Positions 1-6,178 of a DNA stretch of 9,027 nt are shown piece after piece. Location of the stretch: the NCBI GenBank assembly GCA_027065245.1, contig JAMOOS010000219.1:1-9027 (forward strand), in the 5' to 3' direction. Origin of the DNA: Desulfuromonadaceae bacterium. GTDB taxonomy: Bacteria; Desulfobacterota; Desulfuromonadia; Desulfuromonadales; Desulfuromonadaceae. The notes under the pieces are model-generated. The model ran no database searches. It saw only the letters and a program-made list of their open reading frames with translations, and had not been told where the DNA came from. Made by a program: the position numbers and the translations under genes. The number at the start of each line of letters is the position of its first letter. Position 1 is the stretch's first letter.

Positions 1-1
1 T

Positions 2-559
2 AAAGGGATGGAGCGGGCCCATGTGGTGTTGCTGGTGGTGGATGCCGAAGAGGGGATTACCGAGCAGGACCTCACCATTGCCGGTTATGCCTACGAGCGT
101 GGCCGGGCTATTATCCTGGTGGTCAACAAGTGGGATACCCTCACCAAAGATAACCACACCATGAAGAAGTTCACAGAGCAGATGCGTACTGAGTTCAAGT
201 TTCTCCCGTTTGCGCCCATCATGTACGTATCTGCCCTCACTGGTCAGCGGGTGGCTAAAATCATGGAAACAGTGGAGGAGGTGGCGGAACACTACAACCG
301 CCGTATCAGTACCGCAGAGCTGAACAAAGTGCTGCAAAAAGCGCAGGAAACGCACCAGCCATCCATGTATCACGGTAAACGGATAAAATTTTTCTATATG
401 ACACAGACGGCGGTGCGGCCACCGACATTTACGATTTTTGTCAACAAGGAGAAGGGCGTGCATTTTTCCTATCGCCGCTACCTGGCCAATAAAATACGGG
501 AACCATTCAAGTTTACCGGCTGTCCCATCAGGATTAATTATCGAGATAGAGAGCGTTAG
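2..559 (+). CDS. der: Ribosome-assembly GTPase Der (EngA), C-terminal part, 5' end cut by window
   Basis: Der is an essential tandem-GTPase protein that binds the large ribosomal subunit and drives late 50S maturation. The visible part begins inside the second G domain, and the frame is open to the window edge (codons from base 2), so the ATG at base 8 is internal. Seen: the VVDAEEG stretch after switch II, the G4 guanine-specificity motif NKWD at bases 125-136, and the G5 motif SAL at 230-238. These are followed by the C-terminal KH-like domain, with the typical IKFFYMTQ and PPTFTIFVN strands and a basic end (NYRDRER). The first G domain and the P-loop and switch regions of the second lie outside the window. 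The stop is TAG at 557-559. There is no intrinsic terminator directly after it. Identification is confident from the ordered motifs; YihA/EngB-type GTPases lack this KH tail. Confidence 0.96.
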   Translation, partial: KGMERAHVVLLVVDAEEGITEQDLTIAGYAYERGRAIILVVNKWDTLTKDNHTMKKFTEQMRTEFKFLPFAPIMYVSALTGQRVAKIMETVEEVAEHYNRRISTAELNKVLQKAQETHQPSMYHGKRIKFFYMTQTAVRPPTFTIFVNKEKGVHFSYRRYLANKIREPFKFTGCPIRINYRDRER

Positions 560-589
560 GGAGGTGTGAGCTTGTTAAGTCAGGCGTAG
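560..589 (+). other. Orphan ribosome binding site with five-codon frame after der
   Basis: Directly after the der stop codon lies a full Shine-Dalgarno sequence, GGAGGTG (560-566). It is placed 7 nt before a TTG (572-574) that opens the frame MLSQA and then stops at TAG 587-589. The same GGAGG-then-TTG arrangement starts the response regulator gene and infA in this window, so the site looks like a genuine initiation region. It could be the start of a decayed gene, a tiny leader peptide, or chance. No similarity to a known protein is visible in any frame of 590-680. Confidence 0.35.
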
Positions 590-600
590 TTTGTTATTCT
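572..600 (+). promoter_or_regulatory. Weak candidate sigma-70 promoter for the response regulator
   Basis: TTGTTA (572-577) and TATTCT (595-600) are separated by exactly 17 bases, and each matches the consensus hexamer at 4 of 6 positions. A transcript starting near 607 would have a leader of about 85 nt before the response regulator start. The site overlaps the orphan five-codon frame and an imperfect hairpin (582-589 pairing with 600-607, two G-U pairs). It is weak and offered only as the best candidate in this gap. Confidence 0.3.
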
Positions 601-680
601 TACGCTTGGTCGGCTCATGTTTCCAATGATGGTCGGCAGGTTCATTAGTGATGCGCCGTTTTCTGCTGTGGACGATGGTT

Positions 681-693
681 GGAGGGGCTGTTG
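681..693 (+). promoter_or_regulatory. Ribosome binding site deciding a TTG start at 691
   Basis: GGAGG at 681-685 lies 5 nt before TTG 691-693, the usual spacing. The farther upstream in-frame TTG at 679 overlaps this site and has no Shine-Dalgarno sequence of its own. The start at 691 also gives a protein that begins, as receiver domains do, a few residues before the first beta strand (KRKILVVEDEE). Confidence 0.75.
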
Positions 694-1059
694 GAAAAAC
701 GCAAGATCCTGGTGGTAGAGGATGAGGAATGCCTGCTCAAGCTGGAACAGGTGCTGCTTAGGTCGTCTGGGTACGAGGTGTTGAGTACCTCCTGCGGTAA
801 TAGAGCCCTGGCCATGCTGGAACGGCAACCGGTGGATCTGGTACTGCTTGACCTGATGCTGCCCAACATCGACGGCTATGAGGTGTGTCGCCGGATTAAG
901 GCTAATCCAGCTACTGCCGCAGTGCCGGTGGTGATGGTTACTGGCCGAAATGACAGCAACGACATTGAACTCGGCAATGCTGCCGGTGCCGACTGGTATA
1001 TCATCAAGCCGTTCAAGGCGGCCTCATTGCTCAATGTTGTGGCTCGATTTCTCGAATAA
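691..1059 (+). CDS. Single-domain response regulator (CheY-like receiver protein)
   Basis: This 122-residue protein consists of one receiver domain and nothing else, so it must act by protein-protein contact or as a phosphate relay rather than through a DNA-binding output domain. All catalytic positions are present, numbering from TTG 691: acidic pair E10/D11 for Mg2+, phospho-acceptor D54 in LVLLDLMLP, switch T84 in VVMVTGR, and invariant K106 in YIIKPF. It is therefore expected to be phosphorylatable. No histidine kinase lies next to it, so it is an orphan regulator whose partner cannot be named. It sits alone between der and infA, with 140 nt to infA and a separate promoter there. A longer 126-residue version from TTG 679 is possible but less likely given the ribosome binding site. 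Assignment to the receiver family is firm; the pathway is unknown. Confidence 0.93.
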   Translation: MEKRKILVVEDEECLLKLEQVLLRSSGYEVLSTSCGNRALAMLERQPVDLVLLDLMLPNIDGYEVCRRIKANPATAAVPVVMVTGRNDSNDIELGNAAGADWYIIKPFKAASLLNVVARFLE

Positions 1060-1087
1060 TGCTTCCGCTACGGCTTGGCTCCAAGGC

Positions 1088-1116
1088 TTGACAACCCCGA
1101 TGAATAAGTGTTAAAT
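1088..1116 (+). promoter_or_regulatory. Sigma-70 promoter of infA
   Basis: A perfect -35 box TTGACA (1088-1093) is followed after 17 bases by TTAAAT (1111-1116, 4 of 6). Transcription would start near 1123, giving a leader of about 76 nt before infA. The position in the gap after the response regulator stop supports an independent infA transcript. Confidence 0.65.
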
Positions 1117-1188
1117 GCCTCAGCCGTGTATGCAGTAGCTGGCGGCGTGCAGGTTTTTGTTGTGCATTGAATTTAAATAGAAAACGCT

Positions 1189-1201
1189 GGAGGCCCATTT
1201 G
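1189..1201 (+). promoter_or_regulatory. Ribosome binding site and UUG start of infA
   Basis: GGAGG (1189-1193) is spaced 5 nt from TTG (1199-1201). No in-frame ATG or GTG lies near the conserved IF-1 N-terminus, so the rare UUG start is forced by the alignment of SKEEAIEVEGTV with other IF-1 proteins. Confidence 0.9.
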
Positions 1202-1417
1202 TCCAAGGAAGAAGCGATAGAAGTAGAAGGTACGGTAGTTGAGCCCTTGCCCAATGCCATGTTCCGGGTGAAACTGGATAACGACCACGTGGTGCTGGCG
1301 CACATTTCCGGCAAGATGCGCAAGTTTTATATTCGTATTCTGCCGGGCGACCGGGTTACGGTGGAGCTGTCTCCCTACGATCTTACCCGCGGTCGTATTA
1401 CCTACCGCGAGAAATAA
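1199..1417 (+). CDS. infA: Translation initiation factor IF-1
   Basis: IF-1 binds the A site of the 30S subunit and, with IF-2 and IF-3, raises the fidelity and speed of initiation. The 72-residue product has exactly the length of Escherichia coli IF-1 and is one S1-type OB fold throughout. Recognisable family segments are EGTVVEPLPNAMFRV (beta 1-2), the HISGKMRKFYIRIL core with the basic residues that contact 16S rRNA, GDRVTVELSPYDL, and the C-terminal GRITYREK. Translation starts at a UUG with a strong Shine-Dalgarno sequence. The gene has its own promoter and is followed by a hairpin-T tract terminator at 1494-1517. It lies outside the ribosomal protein operon in which Gram-positive bacteria keep infA. 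Confidence 0.97.
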   Translation: MSKEEAIEVEGTVVEPLPNAMFRVKLDNDHVVLAHISGKMRKFYIRILPGDRVTVELSPYDLTRGRITYREK

Positions 1418-1437
1418 CCGCGCTTTTGTTCGGGAGC

Positions 1438-1459
1438 CGTGGCGCAGGTATGTGCCGCG
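1438..1459 (+). other. Stem-loop in the infA-leuS gap
   Basis: Bases 1438-1446 can pair with 1451-1459 to give a 9-bp stem (two G-U pairs) closed by the tetraloop GGTA (1447-1450). There is no T tract after it, so it is not a terminator by itself. It stands 34 nt upstream of the terminator hairpin and may be part of a leader that decides how much transcription reaches leuS. The pairing is read from the sequence; the role is inference. Confidence 0.45.
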
Positions 1460-1493
1460 TATACCGTCTGGAGTGCAGATAATAAATCAGATC

Positions 1494-1517
1494 AAGCCGG
1501 CGTCAGGCCGGTTTTTT
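1494..1517 (+). terminator. Intrinsic terminator between infA and leuS
   Basis: AAGCCGGC (1494-1501) pairs with GCCGGTTT (1507-1514; one G-U pair) around the loop GTCAG, and the stem runs into a T tract (1512-1517). It can end infA transcripts. Only 36 nt remain to the leuS start, and they contain the leuS ribosome binding site but no recognisable promoter, so the terminator may also act as an attenuator for leuS. Confidence 0.85.
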
Positions 1518-1553
1518 CGTTTCTAAACCAGAGCAGATAAAGGTGGATGCACC

Positions 1554-4106
1554 ATGAATGAGCGTTACGATCACGTTGCGGTAGAGACTAAATGGCAGCA
1601 GAAATGGGCCGACAGCGATAAATACGCTGTCAGCGAACAATCCCAGCGGGAAAAATACTACCTGCTGGAGATGTTTCCGTATCCGTCTGGCCGTATCCAC
1701 ATGGGTCACGTACGCAATTATTCCATCGGCGATGTTGTCGCCCGCTTCAAGCGGCTGCAGGGCTATAATGTTCTTCATCCCATGGGCTGGGACGCTTTTG
1801 GTATGCCGGCGGAAAACGCCGCCATTCAGCACGGTATCCATCCGGCAAAATGGACGGTGGAGAACATTGCCAACATGCGCAAGCAGCTAAAGAGGATGGG
1901 ATTCTCCTACGACTGGCAGCGCGAATTTGCCACCTGCGATGTGGAATACTACCGTTTGGAGCAGCAGATTTTTTTGCGGATGCTGGAAAAGGATCTGGCA
2001 TATAAAAAGAGTTCGCAGGTAAACTGGTGTCCATCGTGTCAGACGGTACTGGCTAACGAGCAGGTAGAAGACGAGTGTTGCTGGCGTTGCGGTACCACGG
2101 TGGAAGACAAGGAACTGGAGCAGTGGTTCTTCCGCATCACCAACTACGCTCAGGAGTTACTCGACGAGATTGACAAGATGAGTGGCTGGCCCGATTCAGT
2201 GCTAACCATGCAGCGTAACTGGATCGGCCGCAGTATCGGCTGCGAGATCAGCTTTGCCGTGGCCGACAGCGATATTGTCATCGACGTGTTTACCACCCGG
2301 CAGGATACTCTCTACGGCGCCACTTTTATGAGCCTGGCACCGGAGCATCCTGTGGCGCAACGTCTTGTTACGGACGAGCAGCGTCCGGCAGTGGAGGCGT
2401 TTATCGCCAAGGTCGCCGCTCAGGACAAGCAAAAGCGCACCAGCGATCAGTACGAGAAGGAAGGGGTGTTTACCGGCTCCTACTGCATCAATCCCGTTAC
2501 CGGGCGCAAGATGCCGATCTTTCTGGCCAATTTTGTTCTTATGGATTACGGTACCGGCGCGGTTATGGCGGTGCCGACCCACGATCAGCGCGATTTCGAC
2601 TTTGCCCGCAAGTACGACCTGCCCATGGTGGTGGTAATTCAGCCGGAAGGGGAAGATCTCGATCCGGCCACCATGGAAGCAGCGTGGACAGATGGTGGTG
2701 TCATGGTCAATTCCGACCAGTTCAACGGTATGGATAATGAGACGGCCAAGGCGGCCATTGCCGACTATCTAAGTGAACAGGGGCTGGGCAAAAGTACCGT
2801 CAACTTTCGCTTGCGCGACTGGGGCGTATCGCGCCAGCGTTACTGGGGCAATCCTATCCCGGTGATCTACTGCGACAAATGTGGCGTGGTGCCGGTGCCG
2901 GAGAAGGATCTGCCGGTAACGCTACCGACAGACGTGGAATTCAGTGGCGAGGGGGGCAGTCCTCTGGCCAGGCATGCGGCGTTTTATGCTGTTGACTGTC
3001 CGCGCTGCGGTGCCGCCGCCCGACGCGAGACCGATACTTTCGACACTTTTGTCGAAAGCTCGTGGTATTTCGCCCGTTACACCTGCCCCCATTACAGCGC
3101 TGCTGCCATAGATCGGGACGCCGCCGCCTACTGGATGCCGGTGGATCAGTATATCGGCGGCGTAGAGCATGCGGTTCTGCACCTGCTTTACGCGCGCTTT
3201 TTTACCAAAGTACTGCGCGATCTCGATATGCTTGATGTCGACGAACCGTTTGCCAACCTTCTCACCCAGGGGATGGTGTGTAAGGAGACGCAGGCCTGTC
3301 CACAGCATGGCTGGCTGTATCCCGAGCAGGTTGTAGATGGAAAATGTGTTGAGTGCGGTAAAGAGATAACCACTGGCCGGACCGAAAAGATGAGTAAGTC
3401 CAAGATGAACGTTGTCGATCCCGATAAGCTCATCGACCAGTACGGTGCCGATACCGCCCGGTTGTTTACCCTGTTTGCCGCGCCGCCGGAGAAGGATCTG
3501 GAATGGAACGAGCAAGGGGTGGAAGGGTGCTATCGTTTTCTTAACCGCGTATGGCGTGTGGTGTACGAACATCTTGACTTGTTCAACCGCCAGGGCGAAC
3601 TGGAAACCACCGGCGCGGCGCGCACGTTGCGACGCATCACCCATCGGACCATTAAAAAGGTCAGTGAGGATATCGATGGCCGCTTCCATTTTAACACCGC
3701 CATTGCCGCGGTGATGGAGCTGGTGAACGCCATCTACTCCTTCGAAAACGCCGAGCAGTACCCCGGTGTGGTCAGCGAAGCACTGGAGACGGTTATCCGC
3801 CTGCTGGCACCCTTTGTTCCCCATATCGCCGAGGAGCTGTGGGCCGCCAGCGGCCATGAACACGATCTGGAATACTACGGTTGGCCCAAATGGGATGAGC
3901 AGGCGCTGGTGGAGGATGAAAAACTGATTGTGGTGCAGGTGAACGGCAAAGTGCGCGCCCGGCTTACCGTAGCTGCCGATGCCGATAACGCCGCCATCGA
4001 GCAGGCCGCTCTGGCTGATGACCAGGTGCAGCGTTTTATCGGCGACAAAACAGTGCGCAAGGTTATTGTGGTACCGGGCAAACTGGTCAACGTGGTGGTG
4101 AAATGA
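1554..4106 (+). CDS. leuS: Leucyl-tRNA synthetase
   Basis: This cytoplasmic class Ia synthetase charges tRNA-Leu and hydrolyses mischarged products. The 850 residues match the usual bacterial length (about 860). In order: the HIGH motif as HMGH at residues 49-52 after MFPYPSGRI; a zinc-ribbon with C159/C162 and C176/C179; the CP1 editing domain with TRQDTLYGATF and GTGAVMAVPTHDQRDFDF, whose D347 is the expected editing-site aspartate; the WGVSRQRYWG segment; a Cys-rich leucine-specific insertion (CPQHG, CVECG) just before KMSKS at 612-616; and the C-terminal QVNGKVRARL segment. All catalytic and editing signatures are intact. The start ATG has AGGTGG (1541-1546) 7 nt upstream. It is the first gene of leuS-lptE-holA, and its stop overlaps the lptE start. 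Confidence 0.98.
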   Translation: MNERYDHVAVETKWQQKWADSDKYAVSEQSQREKYYLLEMFPYPSGRIHMGHVRNYSIGDVVARFKRLQGYNVLHPMGWDAFGMPAENAAIQHGIHPAKWTVENIANMRKQLKRMGFSYDWQREFATCDVEYYRLEQQIFLRMLEKDLAYKKSSQVNWCPSCQTVLANEQVEDECCWRCGTTVEDKELEQWFFRITNYAQELLDEIDKMSGWPDSVLTMQRNWIGRSIGCEISFAVADSDIVIDVFTTRQDTLYGATFMSLAPEHPVAQRLVTDEQRPAVEAFIAKVAAQDKQKRTSDQYEKEGVFTGSYCINPVTGRKMPIFLANFVLMDYGTGAVMAVPTHDQRDFDFARKYDLPMVVVIQPEGEDLDPATMEAAWTDGGVMVNSDQFNGMDNETAKAAIADYLSEQGLGKSTVNFRLRDWGVSRQRYWGNPIPVIYCDKCGVVPVPEKDLPVTLPTDVEFSGEGGSPLARHAAFYAVDCPRCGAAARRETDTFDTFVESSWYFARYTCPHYSAAAIDRDAAAYWMPVDQYIGGVEHAVLHLLYARFFTKVLRDLDMLDVDEPFANLLTQGMVCKETQACPQHGWLYPEQVVDGKCVECGKEITTGRTEKMSKSKMNVVDPDKLIDQYGADTARLFTLFAAPPEKDLEWNEQGVEGCYRFLNRVWRVVYEHLDLFNRQGELETTGAARTLRRITHRTIKKVSEDIDGRFHFNTAIAAVMELVNAIYSFENAEQYPGVVSEALETVIRLLAPFVPHIAEELWAASGHEHDLEYYGWPKWDEQALVEDEKLIVVQVNGKVRARLTVAADADNAAIEQAALADDQVQRFIGDKTVRKVIVVPGKLVNVVVK

Positions 4107-4612
4107 AACGGCTGATTCTGACGCTGGCACTGCTGCTGGTGGTGGCCGGATGCGGCTACCATCTGCCGGGGCGCGGTACCACGCTGCCCGACGATGTGCA
4201 CAGCGTGGTTATCCTGCCATTTGGCAACAGTACGACTGAGCCGTTTATCGAGACTCACCTTACTAACGAAATTCGCGATCAGTTTTTGCGGCGGCGTACC
4301 CTGCAGGTGGTCGAGGATAAAGAAGGCGCTGACGCGGTACTGTCCGGCAGTGTCAGCGGTTATTCGGTTGCTGCCATTGCCTACGATGCCGACGATGATA
4401 TTGCTGAGTATCGGGTAACCATTCATGCGCTGGTAACGCTGCAGCGGGTGGACAACGAGCGCATCATCTGGCACGGCGAGGTGAGTTGGAACGATGAGTT
4501 TCGTTCCAGCCCCGACCGTGCCCACCAGGATTACAACGAGAAAATCGCTCAGGATGAAGTGTGCAAGCGCCTGGCACAAGAGGTGTATAACCGTTTGACC
4601 GACAATTTTTGA
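4103..4612 (+). CDS. lptE: LPS-assembly lipoprotein LptE
   Basis: LptE is the outer-membrane lipoprotein that plugs the LptD barrel and helps insert lipopolysaccharide into the outer leaflet. The 169-residue product starts with a lipoprotein signal: basic KR, a hydrophobic run, and the lipobox VAGC with lipidated C17. The family's CGYHLPGRG segment follows at once, then VVILPFGNSTTEPFIE, NEIRDQFLRRRTLQVVEDKEGADAVLSG and a helical C-terminus. It is slightly shorter than Escherichia coli LptE (193 residues). The ATG start overlaps the leuS stop as ATGA, with a weak GGTGG 4 nt upstream, so it is probably translationally coupled. The position between leuS and holA matches the common proteobacterial order. 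Sequence conservation in this family is low, so the assignment rests on lipobox, N-terminal motif and context together. Confidence 0.92.
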   Translation: MKRLILTLALLLVVAGCGYHLPGRGTTLPDDVHSVVILPFGNSTTEPFIETHLTNEIRDQFLRRRTLQVVEDKEGADAVLSGSVSGYSVAAIAYDADDDIAEYRVTIHALVTLQRVDNERIIWHGEVSWNDEFRSSPDRAHQDYNEKIAQDEVCKRLAQEVYNRLTDNF

Positions 4613-4623
4613 CTGGTGCCGCT

Positions 4624-5622
4624 ATGACTGTAGCAGAGCTATATCGGGCCATATCCAGCGGAAAGCTTCCGTCCCTGTTGTTTTTATACGGGGAGGAAGC
4701 TTTTTTGCTTGATGAGGCGTTAAATGCCGCCATTGACGCGCTGTTGTCCAAAGAGGAACGCGATTTCAATCTGGCTTTTGTTGAAGGTAAACAGCTTGAT
4801 GCTGCTGAGCTGATCGATATGGCGCGGGAATTTCCCATGTTTGCCAGTCGCCGCGTGATTGTGGTGCGCCAGGCACAGGAGATCAAGGCCGAGCAGATGG
4901 AAGTGCTCAGCGATTATCTGGTTAATCCAGTGGTTGAATGCTGTCTTATATTCTGTGCTGCCAAGATTGATAAACGCCGTAAATTTTTCCAGCAGTGCAA
5001 AAAATATGGCGCAATGGTGGAGTTTAAGCCGCTGTATCCCAACAAGGTGCCGGCATTTGTGCGTGAGCGACTGCGCCGTTATAACAAGACAATCAGCGAA
5101 GATGCCTTGCAGCTGTTTTGTCGCCGGGTAGGTAACAACAGTGGCGACATCATTTCGGAATTGGCCAAATTGTGCAGTTATTGTGGTGACAACCCTACGG
5201 TGCAGCGCGACGACGTTGCTGCGGTGGTGTCAGATTTGCGGGTAGACAGCATATTTGATCTTACCGATGCGCTAGGCGCTAGGGATCAATCCGCCGCATT
5301 ATTGCTGCTGGAGCGGTTACTGGACGAAGGTCAGGTAGTACAGGTGATCTTTGTTATGATAACCAATCATTTTCGCAATTTGTGGAAGATCAGTTCTCTG
5401 CTGGCGCAGCATTGCAACGAGCAGGAGATTGCCGCCCGTGCCAGAATCAACCCTTACGTTGTCAGTAAAGCTGTCAAGCAGGTGCCCAGGTTTGCTGCTG
5501 GTAGTTATCCGGCGATATTTACCCTGCTGAACCGCACCGACATGGCTTTGAAGAGTTCATCAGCCAATCAGCGGGCGTTGTTGCAGCAGCTGGTATGCGA
5601 TATTATCGCTGTCAGTGGGTAA
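4624..5622 (+). CDS. holA: DNA polymerase III subunit delta
   Basis: Delta is the clamp-loader subunit that opens the beta sliding clamp and, in the gamma/tau complex, loads it on primed DNA. The predicted 332 residues are close to Escherichia coli HolA (343). Typical features: LPSLLFLYGEEAFLLDEALNA near the N-terminus (degenerate AAA+ nucleotide-site region), EFPMFASRRVIVVRQA, the CLIFCAAKIDKRRKFFQ strand-helix unit, the domain III helices around RVDSIFDLTDALGARD, and the C-terminal collar helices ending LKSSSANQRALLQQLVCDII. I chose ATG 4624 because homologs begin a few residues before the VAELYRAISSGKLP segment. An in-frame TTG at 4609 that overlaps the lptE stop (TTGA) would add five residues. 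Neither start has a strong Shine-Dalgarno sequence (GGTG at 4615-4618), which suggests coupling to lptE. It is the last gene of the operon and faces rpsT. Confidence 0.95.
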   Translation: MTVAELYRAISSGKLPSLLFLYGEEAFLLDEALNAAIDALLSKEERDFNLAFVEGKQLDAAELIDMAREFPMFASRRVIVVRQAQEIKAEQMEVLSDYLVNPVVECCLIFCAAKIDKRRKFFQQCKKYGAMVEFKPLYPNKVPAFVRERLRRYNKTISEDALQLFCRRVGNNSGDIISELAKLCSYCGDNPTVQRDDVAAVVSDLRVDSIFDLTDALGARDQSAALLLLERLLDEGQVVQVIFVMITNHFRNLWKISSLLAQHCNEQEIAARARINPYVVSKAVKQVPRFAAGSYPAIFTLLNRTDMALKSSSANQRALLQQLVCDIIAVSG

Positions 5623-5643
5623 ATTGGTAGCGGCGCCAAGCAC

Positions 5644-5674
5644 AAAAAAAGGGAGTCGCCATTGGCGAACTCCC
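5644..5674 (-). terminator. Intrinsic terminator of rpsT
   Basis: GGGAGTCGCC (5651-5660) pairs with GGCGAACTCCC (5664-5674), with a bulged A at 5668 and the loop ATT. On the minus strand the stem is followed by seven T residues (the A tract 5644-5650), so it reads as a terminator for rpsT. On the plus strand it lacks a T tract but could still slow transcripts coming out of holA; no separate holA terminator is visible. Confidence 0.88.
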
Positions 5675-5685
5675 TGTAACCTGGA

Positions 5686-5730
5686 AGCATCTACGCCAGG
5701 CTCCCGGCATGGAACCTGGCGGTTGATGCT
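5686..5730 (-). repeat. Long imperfect hairpin in the rpsT 3' untranslated region
   Basis: AGCATC (5686-5691) can pair with GATGCT (5725-5730), and CGCCAGG (5694-5700) with CCTGGCG (5715-5721), around a 14-nt loop, with a small internal loop (2 and 3 nt) between the two stems. It begins 2 nt past the rpsT stop codon and precedes the terminator stem. It may protect the mRNA 3' end or be a small-RNA-like 3' element. The pairing is seen; the role is inferred. Confidence 0.55.
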
Positions 5731-5732
5731 GC

Positions 5733-5996
5733 TTAGGCCAGCGTATTAACCAGTTTGGTAAGGCGGGAAATCTTGCGGCTGGCAGTGGCCTTGTGGATAA
5801 CGCCCTTGGTTGCTGCCTTGTCAATAAAAGGTACCGCTTTTTCCAAAGCTGCTTTGGCGGCCTCCTGGTCATTGGCGGCAACGGCCAGACGAACGTTTTT
5901 CACCAGTGTACGCATGGTGGAGCGGACGTAGACGTTGCGAGCGTTGCGTTTGATGTTTTGCTTGTTTCTTTTGATTGCTGACTTGTGATTGGCCAT
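5733..5996 (-). CDS. rpsT: 30S ribosomal protein S20
   Basis: S20 binds 16S rRNA early in 30S assembly. The 87-residue product has the family's length (87 in Escherichia coli) and starts with the hallmark MANHKSAIKRNKQN. A run of basic helices follows, with the conserved end AASRKISRLTKLVNTLA-like (here TASRKISRLTKLVNTLA). The ATG at 5996 is chosen over an upstream in-frame start at 6047. It matches the family N-terminus and has GGAGA on the minus strand 7 nt before it. The gene is monocistronic: it has a near-consensus promoter, a leader of about 115 nt, and a terminator at 5644-5674. It converges with holA and diverges from murJ. In Escherichia coli S20 represses its own translation; a similar role for this leader is possible but not shown. 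Confidence 0.97.
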   Translation of the reverse strand: MANHKSAIKRNKQNIKRNARNVYVRSTMRTLVKNVRLAVAANDQEAAKAALEKAVPFIDKAATKGVIHKATASRKISRLTKLVNTLA

Positions 5997-6032
5997 CAGG
6001 TATTCTCCGTTGCAAAAGTATTTATTAATCCA

Positions 6033-6107
6033 CAGACACGTCTGCACATGACCTGCGGTTGCGCCATCAACATAAATGAATAAAAGAGCAGAGGCGCTTA
6101 TACGCCT
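6033..6107 (-). promoter_or_regulatory. Structured rpsT leader
   Basis: The untranslated leader of rpsT (about 5997-6112) holds two small inverted repeats. One is AGGCG (6092-6096) with CGCCT (6103-6107), a hairpin almost at the transcript's 5' end. The other is the perfect 12-base palindrome CAGACACGTCTG (6033-6044). A long leader fits autoregulation by a ribosomal protein, but no S20-binding mimic of 16S rRNA is recognisable by eye. Confidence 0.35.
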
Positions 6108-6118
6108 GCCGATTTGTT

Positions 6119-6147
6119 CTTATAACACCTGGTAACGGCGATGTCAA
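6119..6147 (-). promoter_or_regulatory. Strong sigma-70 promoter of rpsT
   Basis: On the minus strand a perfect -35 TTGACA (6147-6142) and a -10 TATAAG (6124-6119, 5 of 6) are separated by 17 bases. Transcription should start near 6112. The near-consensus match suits a highly expressed ribosomal protein gene. Confidence 0.85.
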
Positions 6148-6164
6148 CGTTTGTTGTAGTTAAT

Positions 6165-6178
6165 TATTTTGTAAAATA
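6165..6178. promoter_or_regulatory. AT-rich dyad over the murJ -35 box
   Basis: TATTTT-GT-AAAATA is a perfect inverted repeat (6 + 2 + 6) that covers the murJ -35 hexamer (6169-6174) and lies 18 bp from the end of the rpsT -35 box. It could be an operator. AT-rich dyads arise easily by chance in intergenic DNA, so confidence is low. Confidence 0.3.

Noticed and set aside
580..828. Minus-strand frame of 82 codons across the der-response regulator gap
   Set aside because: It mostly overlaps the receiver domain in antisense and has no ribosome binding site or family pattern.
1069..1087. Short inverted repeat CTTGG/CCAAG after the response regulator gene as a terminator
   Set aside because: The loop would be 2 nt and no T tract follows; the bases run into the -35 box of the infA promoter.
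1418..1517. T-box riboswitch or tRNA gene ahead of leuS
   Set aside because: Only about 100 nt are available, the T-box consensus is absent, and no tRNA cloverleaf can be drawn (no T-loop GGTTCRA pattern).
2922..4130. 402-codon open frame on the minus strand opposite leuS
   Set aside because: It is a shadow of the conserved leuS coding sequence, with no recognisable motif or ribosome binding site.
4609..4623. TTG at 4609 as the start of holA
   Set aside because: It would overlap the lptE stop (TTGA) and coupling is possible, but there is no ribosome binding site and the extra five residues are not part of the family N-terminus; ATG 4624 is preferred.
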